A stretch of 64,000 nucleotides of DNA from Chloroflexus sp. Y-396-1 (GCF_000516515.1 NZ_KI911784.1:1706881-1770880); one strand, 5' to 3'; shown: positions 1 through 7,886, numbered from the stretch's first letter. Notes: generated by a model not told the origin, from the letters alone. Numbers and translations: made by a program.

Positions 1-897
1 GTTGAACGGTTGGAGGAGACGGTAGCGCGTGCACGCCCAATCTTGCGTGCATTCCGCGAGCGACGACCCCGCCCATTTCGTGATGAAAAGATTATTACCG
101 CATGGAATGCGCTGGCAATCCGGGCGCTGGCAGTCGCGAGTGCGCGTGTCCCGGAATATCTGGGGTTTGCCCAACAGTGCGCCGATTTTCTGCTAACGAA
201 TCTGCGGCGTGCTGATGGTCGATTACTCCGAAGCTGGAAGGATGGGCGGCCGGGGCCAGCAGCGTTTCTCGAAGATTATGCGCTGCTTTGCGATGCGTTG
301 ATCGAGCTGCATGCGGCCAGTGGTGAAACTCGGTATCTGGCAATCGCCATCGAACTGGCCGATGCTCTACTCGATCTCTTTTGGGATGATCAGGCTGGAA
401 TGTTCTTCGACACCGGTTGCGATCAACCAGCATTGGTAACTCGTCCACGTGATCTGAGCGACAACGCAACACCCTCGGGTTCATCGGCAGCGGCCTACGC
501 ATTGTTGCGGCTCTACGCAATAACCGGACGTGAGCTGTATGCAACCCGCGCTCGGCAAGTACTTGAACAGGCGACGCCTATGTTGAAGCGCTTTCCGCTC
601 GGGTTCGGTCGGATGTTATGTGCAGCCGATATTGCGATTGGCCCAACTCGTGAACTGGCAATTATTGGCCCGTCTGATCATCCGGCAACACAGGCCTTGG
701 TTGCGGTGGCCCGTGCGGCATACCGGCCTCGTCTGGTCATTGTACGAGCAATGCCCAATGACCCGGTTGCATTGCTCAGCCCACTGCTCAGCGGACGCAC
801 GATGATCGACGATCGGCCCACCGCCTATCTCTGTGAGCAGTTTGCCTGTCAGTTACCGGTGACAACCCCTGAAGCACTCCAGGCGCAATTGGGTTGA
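1..897 (+). CDS. DUF255/YyaL-type thioredoxin-domain protein, C-terminal part (5' end outside window)
   Basis: The reading frame is open from base 1, and the first in-frame start-like codon (TTG at 10) is not a credible start, so this is the end of a longer gene. The segment PRPFRDEKIITAWNALAIRA matches the start of the all-alpha, glycosidase-like barrel that follows the thioredoxin domain in YyaL/spermatogenesis-associated protein 20 (about 650-700 aa in full). It is followed by regularly spaced helices such as FLEDYALLCDALIELH. The N-terminal thioredoxin domain must lie upstream of the window. The exact biochemical role of this family is not established. It ends 154 bp before the next gene on the same strand. 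Confidence 0.85.
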   Translation, partial: VERLEETVARARPILRAFRERRPRPFRDEKIITAWNALAIRALAVASARVPEYLGFAQQCADFLLTNLRRADGRLLRSWKDGRPGPAAFLEDYALLCDALIELHAASGETRYLAIAIELADALLDLFWDDQAGMFFDTGCDQPALVTRPRDLSDNATPSGSSAAAYALLRLYAITGRELYATRARQVLEQATPMLKRFPLGFGRMLCAADIAIGPTRELAIIGPSDHPATQALVAVARAAYRPRLVIVRAMPNDPVALLSPLLSGRTMIDDRPTAYLCEQFACQLPVTTPEALQAQLG

Positions 898-1051
898 GCA
901 GCGGTATTGGGAAGACGACGCGCAGGGGGTTGAGAACCTGCCCCTAACGTAGTGAAGGAAGGTGTCACAGCCCAGAACTAGAAATTTGTTATGATTATCC
1001 AAGCGTCAACAACGATGACAGCTCTTCTGATAGTTAAGGAACCATCGCGGC

Positions 1052-2356
1052 ATGCACATTCTTCACGTCGTTCAACTCTACTGGCCAGCACCGAGCGGAG
1101 CAGCGCGTTATTTTCAAGAGATCGGAGCGCGGCTGGTAGCTGAAGGTCATCGGGTTACTGTACTGACGACCGATGCCTTCGATCTTGAACATCTCTGGAT
1201 GGCCGGAAAACGGCGGATTAGTGAGCCAACCGGTGAGCACGATGGAGTGATGATCCGACGGCTGACAATCCGGCGTTTACCTGCACCGGCCATGCTCTAC
1301 CCGGTCATTCGGCGGCTGATGGTTGAGTTGGGGCGTGTCGGGCGGCCTGCAATCCCCTTCCTCCGCCGATTGGCAACCTTGACGCCGCAACTACCCGATC
1401 TTGCGACAGTCCTAACCGATCCGGCACTCGCCAACGTAGACATCGTTCATACCACCAACATTACGCTCGATTTTGCGCTGATCCCGGTCGCACGCTGGGC
1501 TGCCGAGCGTGGAATCACTCACATTTGTACACCCTTCGTACATCTGGGTGAACCGGGTAGTGAGCAGGTGGTGCGGTATTATGCTATGCCGCACCAGATC
1601 GAACTCCTCCGGCAGACAACCTGGGTGGCGACGATGACCGATATTGAACGGGCATACCTTATACGGCGTGGGATACCGGCCAGCCAGATTGTCACCGTTG
1701 GCGCGGGGGTCAATCCGACTGAAGTGACCGGTGGCGATGGAAGACGTTTTCGCACTACCTATCGAATCCATGGCCCGATGGTGTTAAGCCTTGGAGTAGC
1801 CGCCTTTGACAAAGGTACTGTTCATACCCTGGCTGCTATGCGGCGCCTGTGGGCACAGGGAAGCGACGCGATTTGGGTACAATGTGGGCCAGCTTTTGGC
1901 GGTTTCGCCGATACAGTAGCAGCATTGCAACCAGAGGAACAGGATCGAGTACGAATTCTCGGCTACGTTGATGATGCGACCCGACGTGATGCACTGGCGG
2001 CGGCCGATCTTTACGTGCAACCGTCACGCACCGATAGTTTTGGAATAACGTATCTTGAAGCGTGGTGTAACGGGATACCGGTCATTGGTGCTCGAGCAGG
2101 CGGTGTACCGGCTGTTGTGCGCCACGGTGTCGATGGCTTACTCGTGCCATTCGGCAATGTTACGGCTATTGCCGGCGCGATTGACCGCCTGCTTCGTGAT
2201 CGGGTGCTGGCGCAAGCGTTGGGCGCAGCCGGACGGGCGCGAGTCTGGCGGGAATTGACCTGGGATGCAGTCTACGAGCGCATTCGCCCGCTGTACACCA
2301 ATCACGATCATCGCCCACCAGCGTTGCGCGTAACCTCCATCAAGATACGGTCGTAG
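1052..2356 (+). CDS. glycosyltransferase family 4 (GT-B fold)
   Basis: 434 aa. Transfers a sugar from a nucleotide-sugar donor to a lipid, glycan or other acceptor; the substrate cannot be told. The N-terminus (HILHVVQLYWPAPSGAARYF) is the glycine/alanine-rich acceptor-side loop typical of GT4 enzymes. The C-terminal half holds the donor-binding region, with PSRTDSFGITYLEAWCNGIP (the E-x7-E region) followed by GARAGGVPAVVRHGVDGLLV. No membrane segment is seen, so it is probably cytoplasmic and membrane-peripheral. ATG at 1052 is chosen because the canonical N-terminal strand starts right there. The last 49 bp overlap the 3' end of the convergent acetyltransferase gene. Confidence 0.9.
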   Translation: MHILHVVQLYWPAPSGAARYFQEIGARLVAEGHRVTVLTTDAFDLEHLWMAGKRRISEPTGEHDGVMIRRLTIRRLPAPAMLYPVIRRLMVELGRVGRPAIPFLRRLATLTPQLPDLATVLTDPALANVDIVHTTNITLDFALIPVARWAAERGITHICTPFVHLGEPGSEQVVRYYAMPHQIELLRQTTWVATMTDIERAYLIRRGIPASQIVTVGAGVNPTEVTGGDGRRFRTTYRIHGPMVLSLGVAAFDKGTVHTLAAMRRLWAQGSDAIWVQCGPAFGGFADTVAALQPEEQDRVRILGYVDDATRRDALAAADLYVQPSRTDSFGITYLEAWCNGIPVIGARAGGVPAVVRHGVDGLLVPFGNVTAIAGAIDRLLRDRVLAQALGAAGRARVWRELTWDAVYERIRPLYTNHDHRPPALRVTSIKIRS

Positions 2357-2868
2357 CGTTGACCATTGAAATGCACTGCACCGTGTAAACGCCCAACCTC
2401 ACGAAATCCGGCAGCCAGGTACGTACGACGCGCCCGTTCATTAAAACTGTACACCCAGAGACTGATATTGTAGAGGTTGAGATACCGAAAGCCGTACTCG
2501 ATCAACAACTGCACTGCTTCACGGCCGTAGCCCCTCCCCCACACGGTTTTATCACCGATAGCAATACCCAGCTCAGCGGTGCTGTGTAAAAGATTGATGT
2601 TGTGCAGGCTGCACGTACCGATCAAACGTTCAGAGTCCCGCAACACGATGGCAAATGTACGTTCGTGTTCAACGGCATTGGCCCTTGCTGCGATCCACTG
2701 CTGTTCTTGCTCAAGGGTAAAGCTACGCCCCTGCTGACCGAGCAGCGCAGTCAATTCCAGATCGGCAAACCACTGTGCTAACAATGCTGCATCTTCAGCA
2801 AAGATATGGCTCAGAAAGACCTTTTCTCCGGCCAGCACAACCGGACGGGGATGCAGGAAATTATTCAT
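2308..2868 (-). CDS. GNAT family N-acetyltransferase (RimJ/RimL type)
   Basis: 186 aa from the ATG at 2868, which has AAGGAG six bases upstream; an in-frame ATG at 2922 would lie inside the rsgA end and has no such site. Acetyl-CoA-dependent transfer to an amino group; the acceptor is unknown, and protein N-termini or small amines are both possible. The family's acetyl-CoA loop is seen as VWGRGYGREAVQLLIEYGF, and the RimL-like C-terminal pattern as NISLWVYSFNERARRTYLAA followed by GFREVGRLHGAVHFNGQRYD. It lies 37 bp downstream of rsgA on the same strand and may be co-transcribed. It ends inside the 3' end of the convergent glycosyltransferase gene (49-bp overlap). Confidence 0.88.
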   Translation of the reverse strand: MNNFLHPRPVVLAGEKVFLSHIFAEDAALLAQWFADLELTALLGQQGRSFTLEQEQQWIAARANAVEHERTFAIVLRDSERLIGTCSLHNINLLHSTAELGIAIGDKTVWGRGYGREAVQLLIEYGFRYLNLYNISLWVYSFNERARRTYLAAGFREVGRLHGAVHFNGQRYDRILMEVTRNAGGR

Positions 2869-2905
2869 TAGTAGCTCCTTAGCGGTAAAGGCAATCCTAT
2901 CGCCT

Positions 2906-3880
2906 TCACGCATCTTCATCACTGTTCATCAAGCGGGCGTAGCTCTCGTAGCGAGCTGGCGTGATTTCGCCACGCTCAACTGCGGCACGTACCGCGCAAC
3001 GAGGCTCATGGAGATGCGTACAACCGACAAAGTAGCAATCACCGAGAAATGGACGAAACTCGCGAAAACACCAGGCAAGGTCGCTGGCCGGTAGATTCCA
3101 AAGCCCAATCTCGCGAATTCCCGGCGTGTCGGCGACATAGCCACCACCAGGTAGATTCAGCGGAATCAACTCAGCGACCGTCGTCGTGTGGCGGCCTTTA
3201 GACAGACGTTCACTAACTTCACCGGTACGCAGATTCAGACCGGGTTGGATCGCATTCAGCAGGCTACTCTTACCTACCCCCGACTTGCCGGTTACAACAC
3301 TGATCTGGCCGGCCAGGCGGCTCCGCAGTTCATCAATGCCTTCACCGGTGATAATACTGGTATAGACAATAGGATAGCCAATATGTGCGTATGGGGCAAA
3401 CATTGCTTCAGCCGTGCTGCGTTCGACCAAATCAATCTTGGTTGCGACAATCACAACCGGCAACCCACTATGCTCGCAAATAACCAGATAACGGTCGAGC
3501 ATGCGGGGTGTGAAATCAGGTTGGGCACAAGCGAAGACTAGGAGCACCTGATCAACATTGGCAACAATCACATCCTCCTTATACGCACCACGTGACCCGG
3601 CAGCACGTCGTGCCAAGCGACTCCGTCGTGGCAGCACCGCTTCGATAGCACCCTGCCCATTTCCTACCGGTTGAACCTCAACCTGATCACCAATGACAAC
3701 CAGATCGGTTGCCTGACGCTCTTTCTTAAGGCGGCCACGTAAACGACATTCCAGGATGCCTTGTTCTGTCTGCACCCAGAAGAAACCACTCTGCGCTCGT
3801 AAGACCGACCCAACCAGGCGGGTTGCGCCAGTTGTTGGAGTTGTCTCAAATGCGGTAGTGGGTATAGTTTTACGACTCAT
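2906..3880 (-). CDS. rsgA: small ribosomal subunit biogenesis GTPase RsgA
   Basis: 324 aa, close to the usual length. Circularly permuted GTPase that checks late maturation of the 30S subunit. Order of parts: N-terminal OB fold (about 20-90), then G4 (TKID, about 147-150, in place of the usual NKxD), G1 P-loop GKSGVGKSS (198-206), G2 around GRHTTT (229-234), G3 DTPG (251-254), and a zinc finger C282-x4-C287-x-H289-x5-C295. The permuted order G4-G1-G3 is diagnostic. Its start overlaps the end of the 87-aa gene by 11 bp, implying translational coupling. The transcription unit may begin in the structured leader at 4190-4460. Confidence 0.96.
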   Translation of the reverse strand: MSRKTIPTTAFETTPTTGATRLVGSVLRAQSGFFWVQTEQGILECRLRGRLKKERQATDLVVIGDQVEVQPVGNGQGAIEAVLPRRSRLARRAAGSRGAYKEDVIVANVDQVLLVFACAQPDFTPRMLDRYLVICEHSGLPVVIVATKIDLVERSTAEAMFAPYAHIGYPIVYTSIITGEGIDELRSRLAGQISVVTGKSGVGKSSLLNAIQPGLNLRTGEVSERLSKGRHTTTVAELIPLNLPGGGYVADTPGIREIGLWNLPASDLAWCFREFRPFLGDCYFVGCTHLHEPRCAVRAAVERGEITPARYESYARLMNSDEDA

Positions 3881-4133
3881 CGATCTTCAGCTCCGGCCAA
3901 TAAACATCCAACGCACCAAAAGCTATGCGTATGATACGGTCGACAAACGGTAACCATCTCAAACCTTCTGGCGTTGCCGCAGTGATCGTAGGTTGTATTC
4001 GATATTTCCGCTCAGGTTTCGGCGGATGATACGATAATGAGCCATCTCGCTCAAGGATAATCATGACGATTCCCTCCACGTCGGCTGGTAACTGATGTTC
4101 TGCGGCATACCCGACAGCATCGTAAACGGACAT
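3870..4133 (-). CDS. conserved-looking hypothetical protein upstream of rsgA (87 aa)
   Basis: 87 aa, no family recognised. It starts ATG at 4133 with AAGGA about eight bases upstream. The sequence has an acidic first half, a proline/lysine-rich centre (YHPPKPERKYRIQP) and a C-terminal half with hydrophobic stretches (LPFVDRIIRIAFGALDVYW) but no clear membrane helix. The 11-bp overlap with rsgA suggests the two are translated together, so a role linked to ribosome assembly is possible but unproven. The coding sequence contains one arm (4069-4083) of a 15-bp inverted repeat whose other arm lies upstream of the start codon. Confidence 0.7.
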   Translation of the reverse strand: MSVYDAVGYAAEHQLPADVEGIVMIILERDGSLSYHPPKPERKYRIQPTITAATPEGLRWLPFVDRIIRIAFGALDVYWPELKIDES

Positions 4134-4187
4134 ATCAGCAATCCTTACTATTGCTGTGCCGAACCACCATCGCGACGTGGAGGGAAT
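4069..4187 (-). repeat. 15-bp perfect inverted repeat flanking the start of the 87-aa gene
   Basis: ATTCCCTCCACGTCG at 4069-4083 is the exact reverse complement of 4173-4187. In the minus-strand transcript the two arms would form a 15-bp stem with the start codon (4131-4133) and its ribosome-binding site in the 89-nt loop. The upstream arm begins right after the U-tract of the terminator at 4188-4264. The pairing is seen in the sequence; a regulatory role is inferred. Confidence 0.6.
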
Positions 4188-4264
4188 GAAAAAGGCTGTG
4201 GCAGCCGTAGCACCTCAGCCCGAATAAAGAGCGGGCTGCGGGTGCTTACTGGCTTCCCACAGCC
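4188..4264 (-). terminator. long structured intrinsic terminator after the 32-aa ORF
   Basis: On the minus strand GGCTGTGG (4257-4264) pairs with CCACAGCC (4194-4201). Nested inside are AGCACC/GGTGCT and CAGCCCG/CGGGCTG closing a nine-base loop, and the structure is followed by five U residues (4189-4193). The nested stems make it larger than an ordinary terminator, so it could also be the expression platform of a leader RNA. Confidence 0.7.
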
Positions 4265-4289
4265 CGCCGGTATCACAGGTTGCGCCTGT

Positions 4290-4388
4290 TTAGCCTGCGC
4301 TGTGTGAAGCCTCTCTCACGTCAGCGGAGTCGTTCGACACCATCAAAACAGTGCCTGTCATTACGTTCTGATGAATTACGAGTGTCAT
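4290..4388 (-). CDS. candidate 32-aa small protein or leader peptide
   Basis: A 33-codon ORF starting ATG at 4388 with a perfect AGGAGG six bases upstream and ending TAA at 4290. The peptide begins MTLVIHQNVMTGTVLMVSND and ends ADVREASHSAG, with no signal peptide or membrane segment. It lies in its own small transcription unit: a promoter (4430-4458) upstream and the terminator (4188-4264) downstream. It sits between the threonine dehydratase gene and the 87-aa gene/rsgA pair, all on the same strand, so it could be a leader peptide for attenuation or a free-standing small protein. I do not recognise a family. Expression is inferred, not shown. Confidence 0.5.
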   Translation of the reverse strand: MTLVIHQNVMTGTVLMVSNDSADVREASHSAG

Positions 4389-4429
4389 GAACGACCTCCT
4401 CTACGTGATTACATACTTCTTGCCCGTGC

Positions 4430-4458
4430 AGCATAGCATAGCAGTGATGAACTGTCAA
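4430..4458 (-). promoter_or_regulatory. sigma70-type promoter for the 32-aa ORF/leader
   Basis: On the minus strand a consensus -35 TTGACA (4453-4458) is followed after exactly 17 bp by TATGCT (4430-4435). It starts just past the threonine dehydratase stop codon and points toward the 32-aa ORF. Confidence 0.6.
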
Positions 4459-4469
4459 TGGAATTTCGC

Positions 4470-5447
4470 TCAGTCTTTTGACGGAATAGCGAAGATTTGT
4501 TGCAATGTCGCCGCAGTAACATTACGCCCACAGAGCAGCACAACAACGCGCTGTCCGGCCAGATCGCTGATCTGTTGTTCGAGCAGCGCAGCGAGTGGCA
4601 CCGCAGCACTACCCTCTGCGATGAGATGATGTTCTTCGATAAGCCAGCGCATTGCACGAGCGATAGCCGGTTCATCGACCAGCAGCATCTCATCGAGCAC
4701 CTGCTGCAAGATCGGCAGCGTTATGGTATCGGTAGCAATGTTACCGGCCAGGCCATCGGCCAGCGTTGGTTCATCGGCAACCGGTGCCACCCGCCCGGTG
4801 CGCAACGCAGCAGTCATGGCTGCGGAAGCGGCAGCCTGCACCCCAATCACCCGCACTCGTGGGTTCATTGCTTTAGCCCAGAGACCAACACCACTCGCCA
4901 GACCACCACCCCCAACCGCAACCACAATGACATCAATATCGGCCAATGTCTGCCAGATTTCAACTGCCAGCGTACCCTGACCAGCAATCACCAGCGGGTC
5001 ATTGTAAGGTGAAATAAAATGCCAGCCGTACTCGGCGGCCATACGCAACGCTTCAGCCTCGGCTGCATCATAGCCCGTGCCATGCAAAACGACCTCAACC
5101 GGATAACGGCGCAAGGCCGCGATTTTGGCCGGAGAAGCTGTAGCCGGTACAACTAGCGTGGCCGTCGTACCTATCATGGCTGCGGTATGAGCAATACCCA
5201 GAGCATGATTACCGGCTGAGCAGGCTACCACGTGGGTCGTAGCCGGTAACTGACGCAGAGCATTCGCTGCACCACGAATCTTAAAACTACCGGTCACCTG
5301 GGCCAGCTCCAGCTTGAGCCAGACTTCGGCGCCGGTCAATGCACATAACGGCCGGCTTATCTCAAGCGGCGTGGGCTGAACGATCCCGGCGATACGTCGA
5401 TGTGCAGCCAGTATATCGGCGGGTGTAGGGAACAACGGTTGTTTCAT
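4470..5447 (-). CDS. threonine/serine dehydratase-like PLP enzyme (fold type II)
   Basis: 325 aa. Deaminates threonine and/or serine to the 2-oxoacid. The PLP lysine is K56 in TGSFKIRGA, the substrate loop is ACSAGNHALGIAHTA, and the phosphate-binding glycine loop is VGGGGLASG. The C-terminal ACT-like regulatory domain of biosynthetic IlvA (about 500 aa) is absent, so it resembles the short catabolic TdcB type or a serine/threonine racemase-dehydratase; substrate and pathway are therefore uncertain. ATG at 5447 has AGGA upstream. It lies 46 bp downstream of the broken aldo/keto reductase gene, so an original operon with that gene may have been separated from its promoter by the insertion element. 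Confidence 0.87.
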   Translation of the reverse strand: MKQPLFPTPADILAAHRRIAGIVQPTPLEISRPLCALTGAEVWLKLELAQVTGSFKIRGAANALRQLPATTHVVACSAGNHALGIAHTAAMIGTTATLVVPATASPAKIAALRRYPVEVVLHGTGYDAAEAEALRMAAEYGWHFISPYNDPLVIAGQGTLAVEIWQTLADIDVIVVAVGGGGLASGVGLWAKAMNPRVRVIGVQAAASAAMTAALRTGRVAPVADEPTLADGLAGNIATDTITLPILQQVLDEMLLVDEPAIARAMRWLIEEHHLIAEGSAAVPLAALLEQQISDLAGQRVVVLLCGRNVTAATLQQIFAIPSKD

Positions 5448-5493
5448 GAGCCTATTCCTGTTGCCTGAGCGGAGAAGAACACCGGAGCACTAC

Positions 5494-5730
5494 CTACGAA
5501 TGACCGCGAATCGGCTTTGGCCGATATGGCTCTTCTAAACGCTGAATCTCTTCAGGTGACAATTTCACATCGAGCGCAGCAACTGCCTCTTCGAGCTGGT
5601 ACATTTTCGTGGCGCCGATGATAGGTGCAGTCACCTCCGGCTTATGAAGCAGCCAGGCCAGCGCAATCTGGGCATTACTGACCCCACGGGCACGAGCGAT
5701 TTCACTTACCGTTCTATCATACCTACTCAA
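5494..5730 (-). pseudogene. aldo/keto reductase, C-terminal fragment (interrupted by IS607 element)
   Basis: About 76 codons encoding the end of an aldo/keto reductase: RTVSEIARARGVSNAQIALA, then WLLHKPEVTAPIIGATKMYQ, the NADPH-binding end of the barrel and the helix that follows. It begins at the right edge of the IS607-type element without a proper start (only a TTG). The N-terminal fragment lies at 7617-7850. Together they account for only about 150 of the usual 320-335 residues, so about 170 central codons are missing. The gene is dead as a reductase. Confidence 0.88.
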
Positions 5731-5950
5731 ACCTACCTAAGCAGGTTCAAAGCTGACTTCCTGCTTCATCGAGGCCGGTTTCACGGCCATCTTGCGATGG
5801 CCGCCAGAGCCTTCCTCTCCACAGGCGTCACTTCCGGCGGAACTCGCCGTAGGGCCACGTTGGGCGGCAAGATTCTTCAAGTTGATCGCGGCATTGATGT
5901 CGCGATCGTGGATCGTGCCGCATTTCGGGCACGTCCACTGGCGCACCGAC
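5727..5950 (-). ncRNA. candidate omega/reRNA at the tnpB 3' end
   Basis: TnpB proteins of IS605/IS607 elements are guided by an RNA that covers the 3' end of tnpB and runs to the element's right end, with the flanking DNA as guide. The tnpB stop codon (5737-5739) lies only a few bases from the inferred right end, so scaffold RNA here would overlap the last part of the coding sequence. Limits are inferred from family knowledge; I did not derive a fold. Confidence 0.35.
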
Positions 5951-6951
5951 AGCGGCAAATCCTCGAGCTTGTGCCCACACGCCGAGCAAGTCTTGCTGCT
6001 GGCGAAGAAGCGATCTGCCACGACCACTTGCCCACCACGCATCGCTGCCTTGTAGTCCAACTGCCGTCGGAACTCGAAGAAACTCATGTCGGCAATAGCG
6101 CGTGCCAGATGCCGGTTTTTCAGCATCCCACGCACGTTCAGGTTTTCGATAACGATGGTGTGAAACCGCCGCGTAAGGTCGGACGTGAGCTTGTGCAAGG
6201 CATCTTGCCGGATATTGGCAATGCGGGCATGAAGCCTGGCGAGCTTCGCCTTGGCCTTACGCCAATTGGCTGAGCCTTTCTGCTTGCGACTTAGACTGCG
6301 CGAGAGCCTGCGCAAGCGCTTCAGAAGCGCTGTGTGCGGCTTGGGGCCAGCGATTTTCTCTCCCGTCGAGAGTGTTGCCATCGCCGAGACGCCCAAATCC
6401 ACACCCACCACGCCTTGGTTCTCGGCGGGGCGCTTAGGTGGATTGTCGGTATCGACGGTGATGCTGACAAACCAGCGGTTGGCCACACGGGAGATCGTGG
6501 CCGACATGATCTTGCCAGCAAAGCGCAACGACTCACGCATGCGCACCCAACCAAGATTGGGGATGCGAATGCGGCAGCCGTCGATGCGGACCTGGTCGTT
6601 GGTGAGCGTGAAGCGGTCATCCTTTCCTTTTTTGCGGAATTGCGGGTATCTGGCGCGACCGGCAAAGAAGTTCTTGAACGCCTCGCCCAACTGGATGATC
6701 GCCATCTGTGGGGCGTTCTTCGTGACTGCCAGCATCCAGGGAAACTGCTCACGCTTGATGGCGTTGAGCTGGCGGCGCAAGGCGGCCTCAGAGGGTTTGG
6801 GCAAAGACGGGTCGGCTTTGTGGGCCTCATATTGCCTCTTCCACTCGGCCAGCGCCCAGTTGTAGGCAAAACGCGCCACACCGCAAGCCTTCTTGAAAGA
6901 GGTGGCCTGCTTGTTGTTGGGATCAAGTGCGATTTTATGCGCGATCAGCAC
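5737..6951 (-). CDS. tnpB: TnpB RNA-guided nuclease of an IS607-type element
   Basis: 404 aa, full length for the family. All three RuvC residues are present: D185 in GVDLGVSA, E269 in IVIENLNVRGM, and D351 in HDRDINAAINL. The zinc finger has C322/C325 and C341/C344 (CSACG...CPKCG). The N-terminal wedge domain begins MLIAHKIALDPNNKQ. In this family TnpB cuts DNA at the empty donor site under omega-RNA guidance and helps the element persist. Its start overlaps the tnpA end by 7 bp, so it is translated as part of the same transcript. No frameshift or missing catalytic residue is seen. Confidence 0.93.
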   Translation of the reverse strand: MLIAHKIALDPNNKQATSFKKACGVARFAYNWALAEWKRQYEAHKADPSLPKPSEAALRRQLNAIKREQFPWMLAVTKNAPQMAIIQLGEAFKNFFAGRARYPQFRKKGKDDRFTLTNDQVRIDGCRIRIPNLGWVRMRESLRFAGKIMSATISRVANRWFVSITVDTDNPPKRPAENQGVVGVDLGVSAMATLSTGEKIAGPKPHTALLKRLRRLSRSLSRKQKGSANWRKAKAKLARLHARIANIRQDALHKLTSDLTRRFHTIVIENLNVRGMLKNRHLARAIADMSFFEFRRQLDYKAAMRGGQVVVADRFFASSKTCSACGHKLEDLPLSVRQWTCPKCGTIHDRDINAAINLKNLAAQRGPTASSAGSDACGEEGSGGHRKMAVKPASMKQEVSFEPA

Positions 6952-7571
6952 GTCTGCGCCTCCTCGACAGCCTTCTTCACACCATCAATGAGCTTCTGGT
7001 TCTTGCGGCTGCGCGAACCGTACAAACGGGCCGAGCACACCGTAATGATCGCCAACACATCCCCGGCCAAATCTTCCTCAACCGTCGTGTCCTCGCCTTG
7101 ATTGAGGATGACCACCTCGACGTTCTTTGCTTCACAGATGGCAAAGACCGGTTCCGCGCCAAAGCGCAACAGACGACCCGTGTGCGTGATGAGCAAGCGC
7201 CCAACATCGCCTGCAATGATGGCATTGAGCAAACGCTGCACGCCTTTCTTGTGGTAGTGCATGCCCGAACCCAGATCGGCGATGACCTCGCATGCCCAAC
7301 CCTGGCGGGCACAGTACAACTCCAGCACCTGCTTCTGTCGCTCCAGGTCGTCTTTTTGGTCGTGGCGAGATACGCGGGCGTAGGCGATGGTTGTACGGTC
7401 TTGGGGCGCGGCGCGAAACAACTCAGGCTTGAGCTTGGCAAGATCATACCGGCGCTGCCCTCCAGCTGTGCGCTCAGGTAGCAACTTGCCTTCGCGTTCC
7501 CATCGCCGCAGCGTCGTAATCGACACACCCAACGCCGCAGATGCCTCGCCTATCGCTCCATATCTCTCCAT
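6945..7571 (-). CDS. tnpA: IS607-type serine recombinase (transposase TnpA)
   Basis: 208 aa. An N-terminal MerR-like helix-turn-helix (about 1-45, EASAALGVSITTLRRWEREG) is followed by a small serine-recombinase catalytic domain with YARVSRHDQKDDLERQ, S68 being the nucleophile. The end motif SARLYGSRSRKNQKLIDG is characteristic of IS607 TnpA. It carries out excision and insertion of the element. ATG at 7571 is the first codon of the MerR-like domain. The gene appears intact and leads the two-gene element. Confidence 0.94.
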   Translation of the reverse strand: MERYGAIGEASAALGVSITTLRRWEREGKLLPERTAGGQRRYDLAKLKPELFRAAPQDRTTIAYARVSRHDQKDDLERQKQVLELYCARQGWACEVIADLGSGMHYHKKGVQRLLNAIIAGDVGRLLITHTGRLLRFGAEPVFAICEAKNVEVVILNQGEDTTVEEDLAGDVLAIITVCSARLYGSRSRKNQKLIDGVKKAVEEAQTC

Positions 7572-7616
7572 AATAGATAGTATTAGTCAGTTATGGATAG
7601 TTTTCAAGCGAACTGT

Positions 7617-7850
7617 TCAAACCCCAGAGTCACGAATGGCGCGACCTAAAATCTCTTCGCTCAACCCCAACGAATACATATCGGCCGTATCGAAGAAATT
7701 GATCCCCAATTCTAGCGCCCGAAAGATAAAGGGCCGACTGGCAGCTTCGTCGAGCACCCATTCCCGCCAGCTTGGCGAACCATAGCTCATACAACCCAAA
7801 CAGATACGCGAAACCTGCATCCCGGTTGAGCCGAAACGTGTGTACTGCAT
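7617..7850 (-). pseudogene. aldo/keto reductase, N-terminal fragment
   Basis: 77 codons from the native ATG at 7850. MQYTRFGSTGMQVSRICLGC and the catalytic-Asp/Tyr region FFDTADMYSLGLSEEILGRA are typical of the family. The reading frame runs into the IS607 edge after RAIRDSG and stops at a TGA within the element boundary. The Lys and His of the tetrad lie in the missing central part, so a truncated product would be inactive. Confidence 0.88.
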
Positions 7851-7886
7851 ACGATGACACCTCTTATCAAGAAGCGGGTAACAGTC

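Larger units (their letters stand above)
5727..7623 (-). mobile_element. IS607-family element (tnpA + tnpB), about 1.9 kb
   Basis: Two overlapping minus-strand genes, a MerR-headed serine recombinase and a TnpB nuclease, define the IS607 family. These elements have no terminal inverted repeats and do not make classic target duplications. A 7-bp direct repeat TCAAACC lies at both edges (5727-5733 and 7617-7623), where homology to the aldo/keto reductase starts and stops, so the ends are placed there approximately. Both genes look intact, so the element may still be active. Confidence 0.85.

Noticed and set aside
4188-4460. Cobalamin, T-box or tmRNA identity for the leader near rsgA
   Set aside because: None of the diagnostic boxes for these RNAs is present; only promoter, small ORF and terminator are seen.
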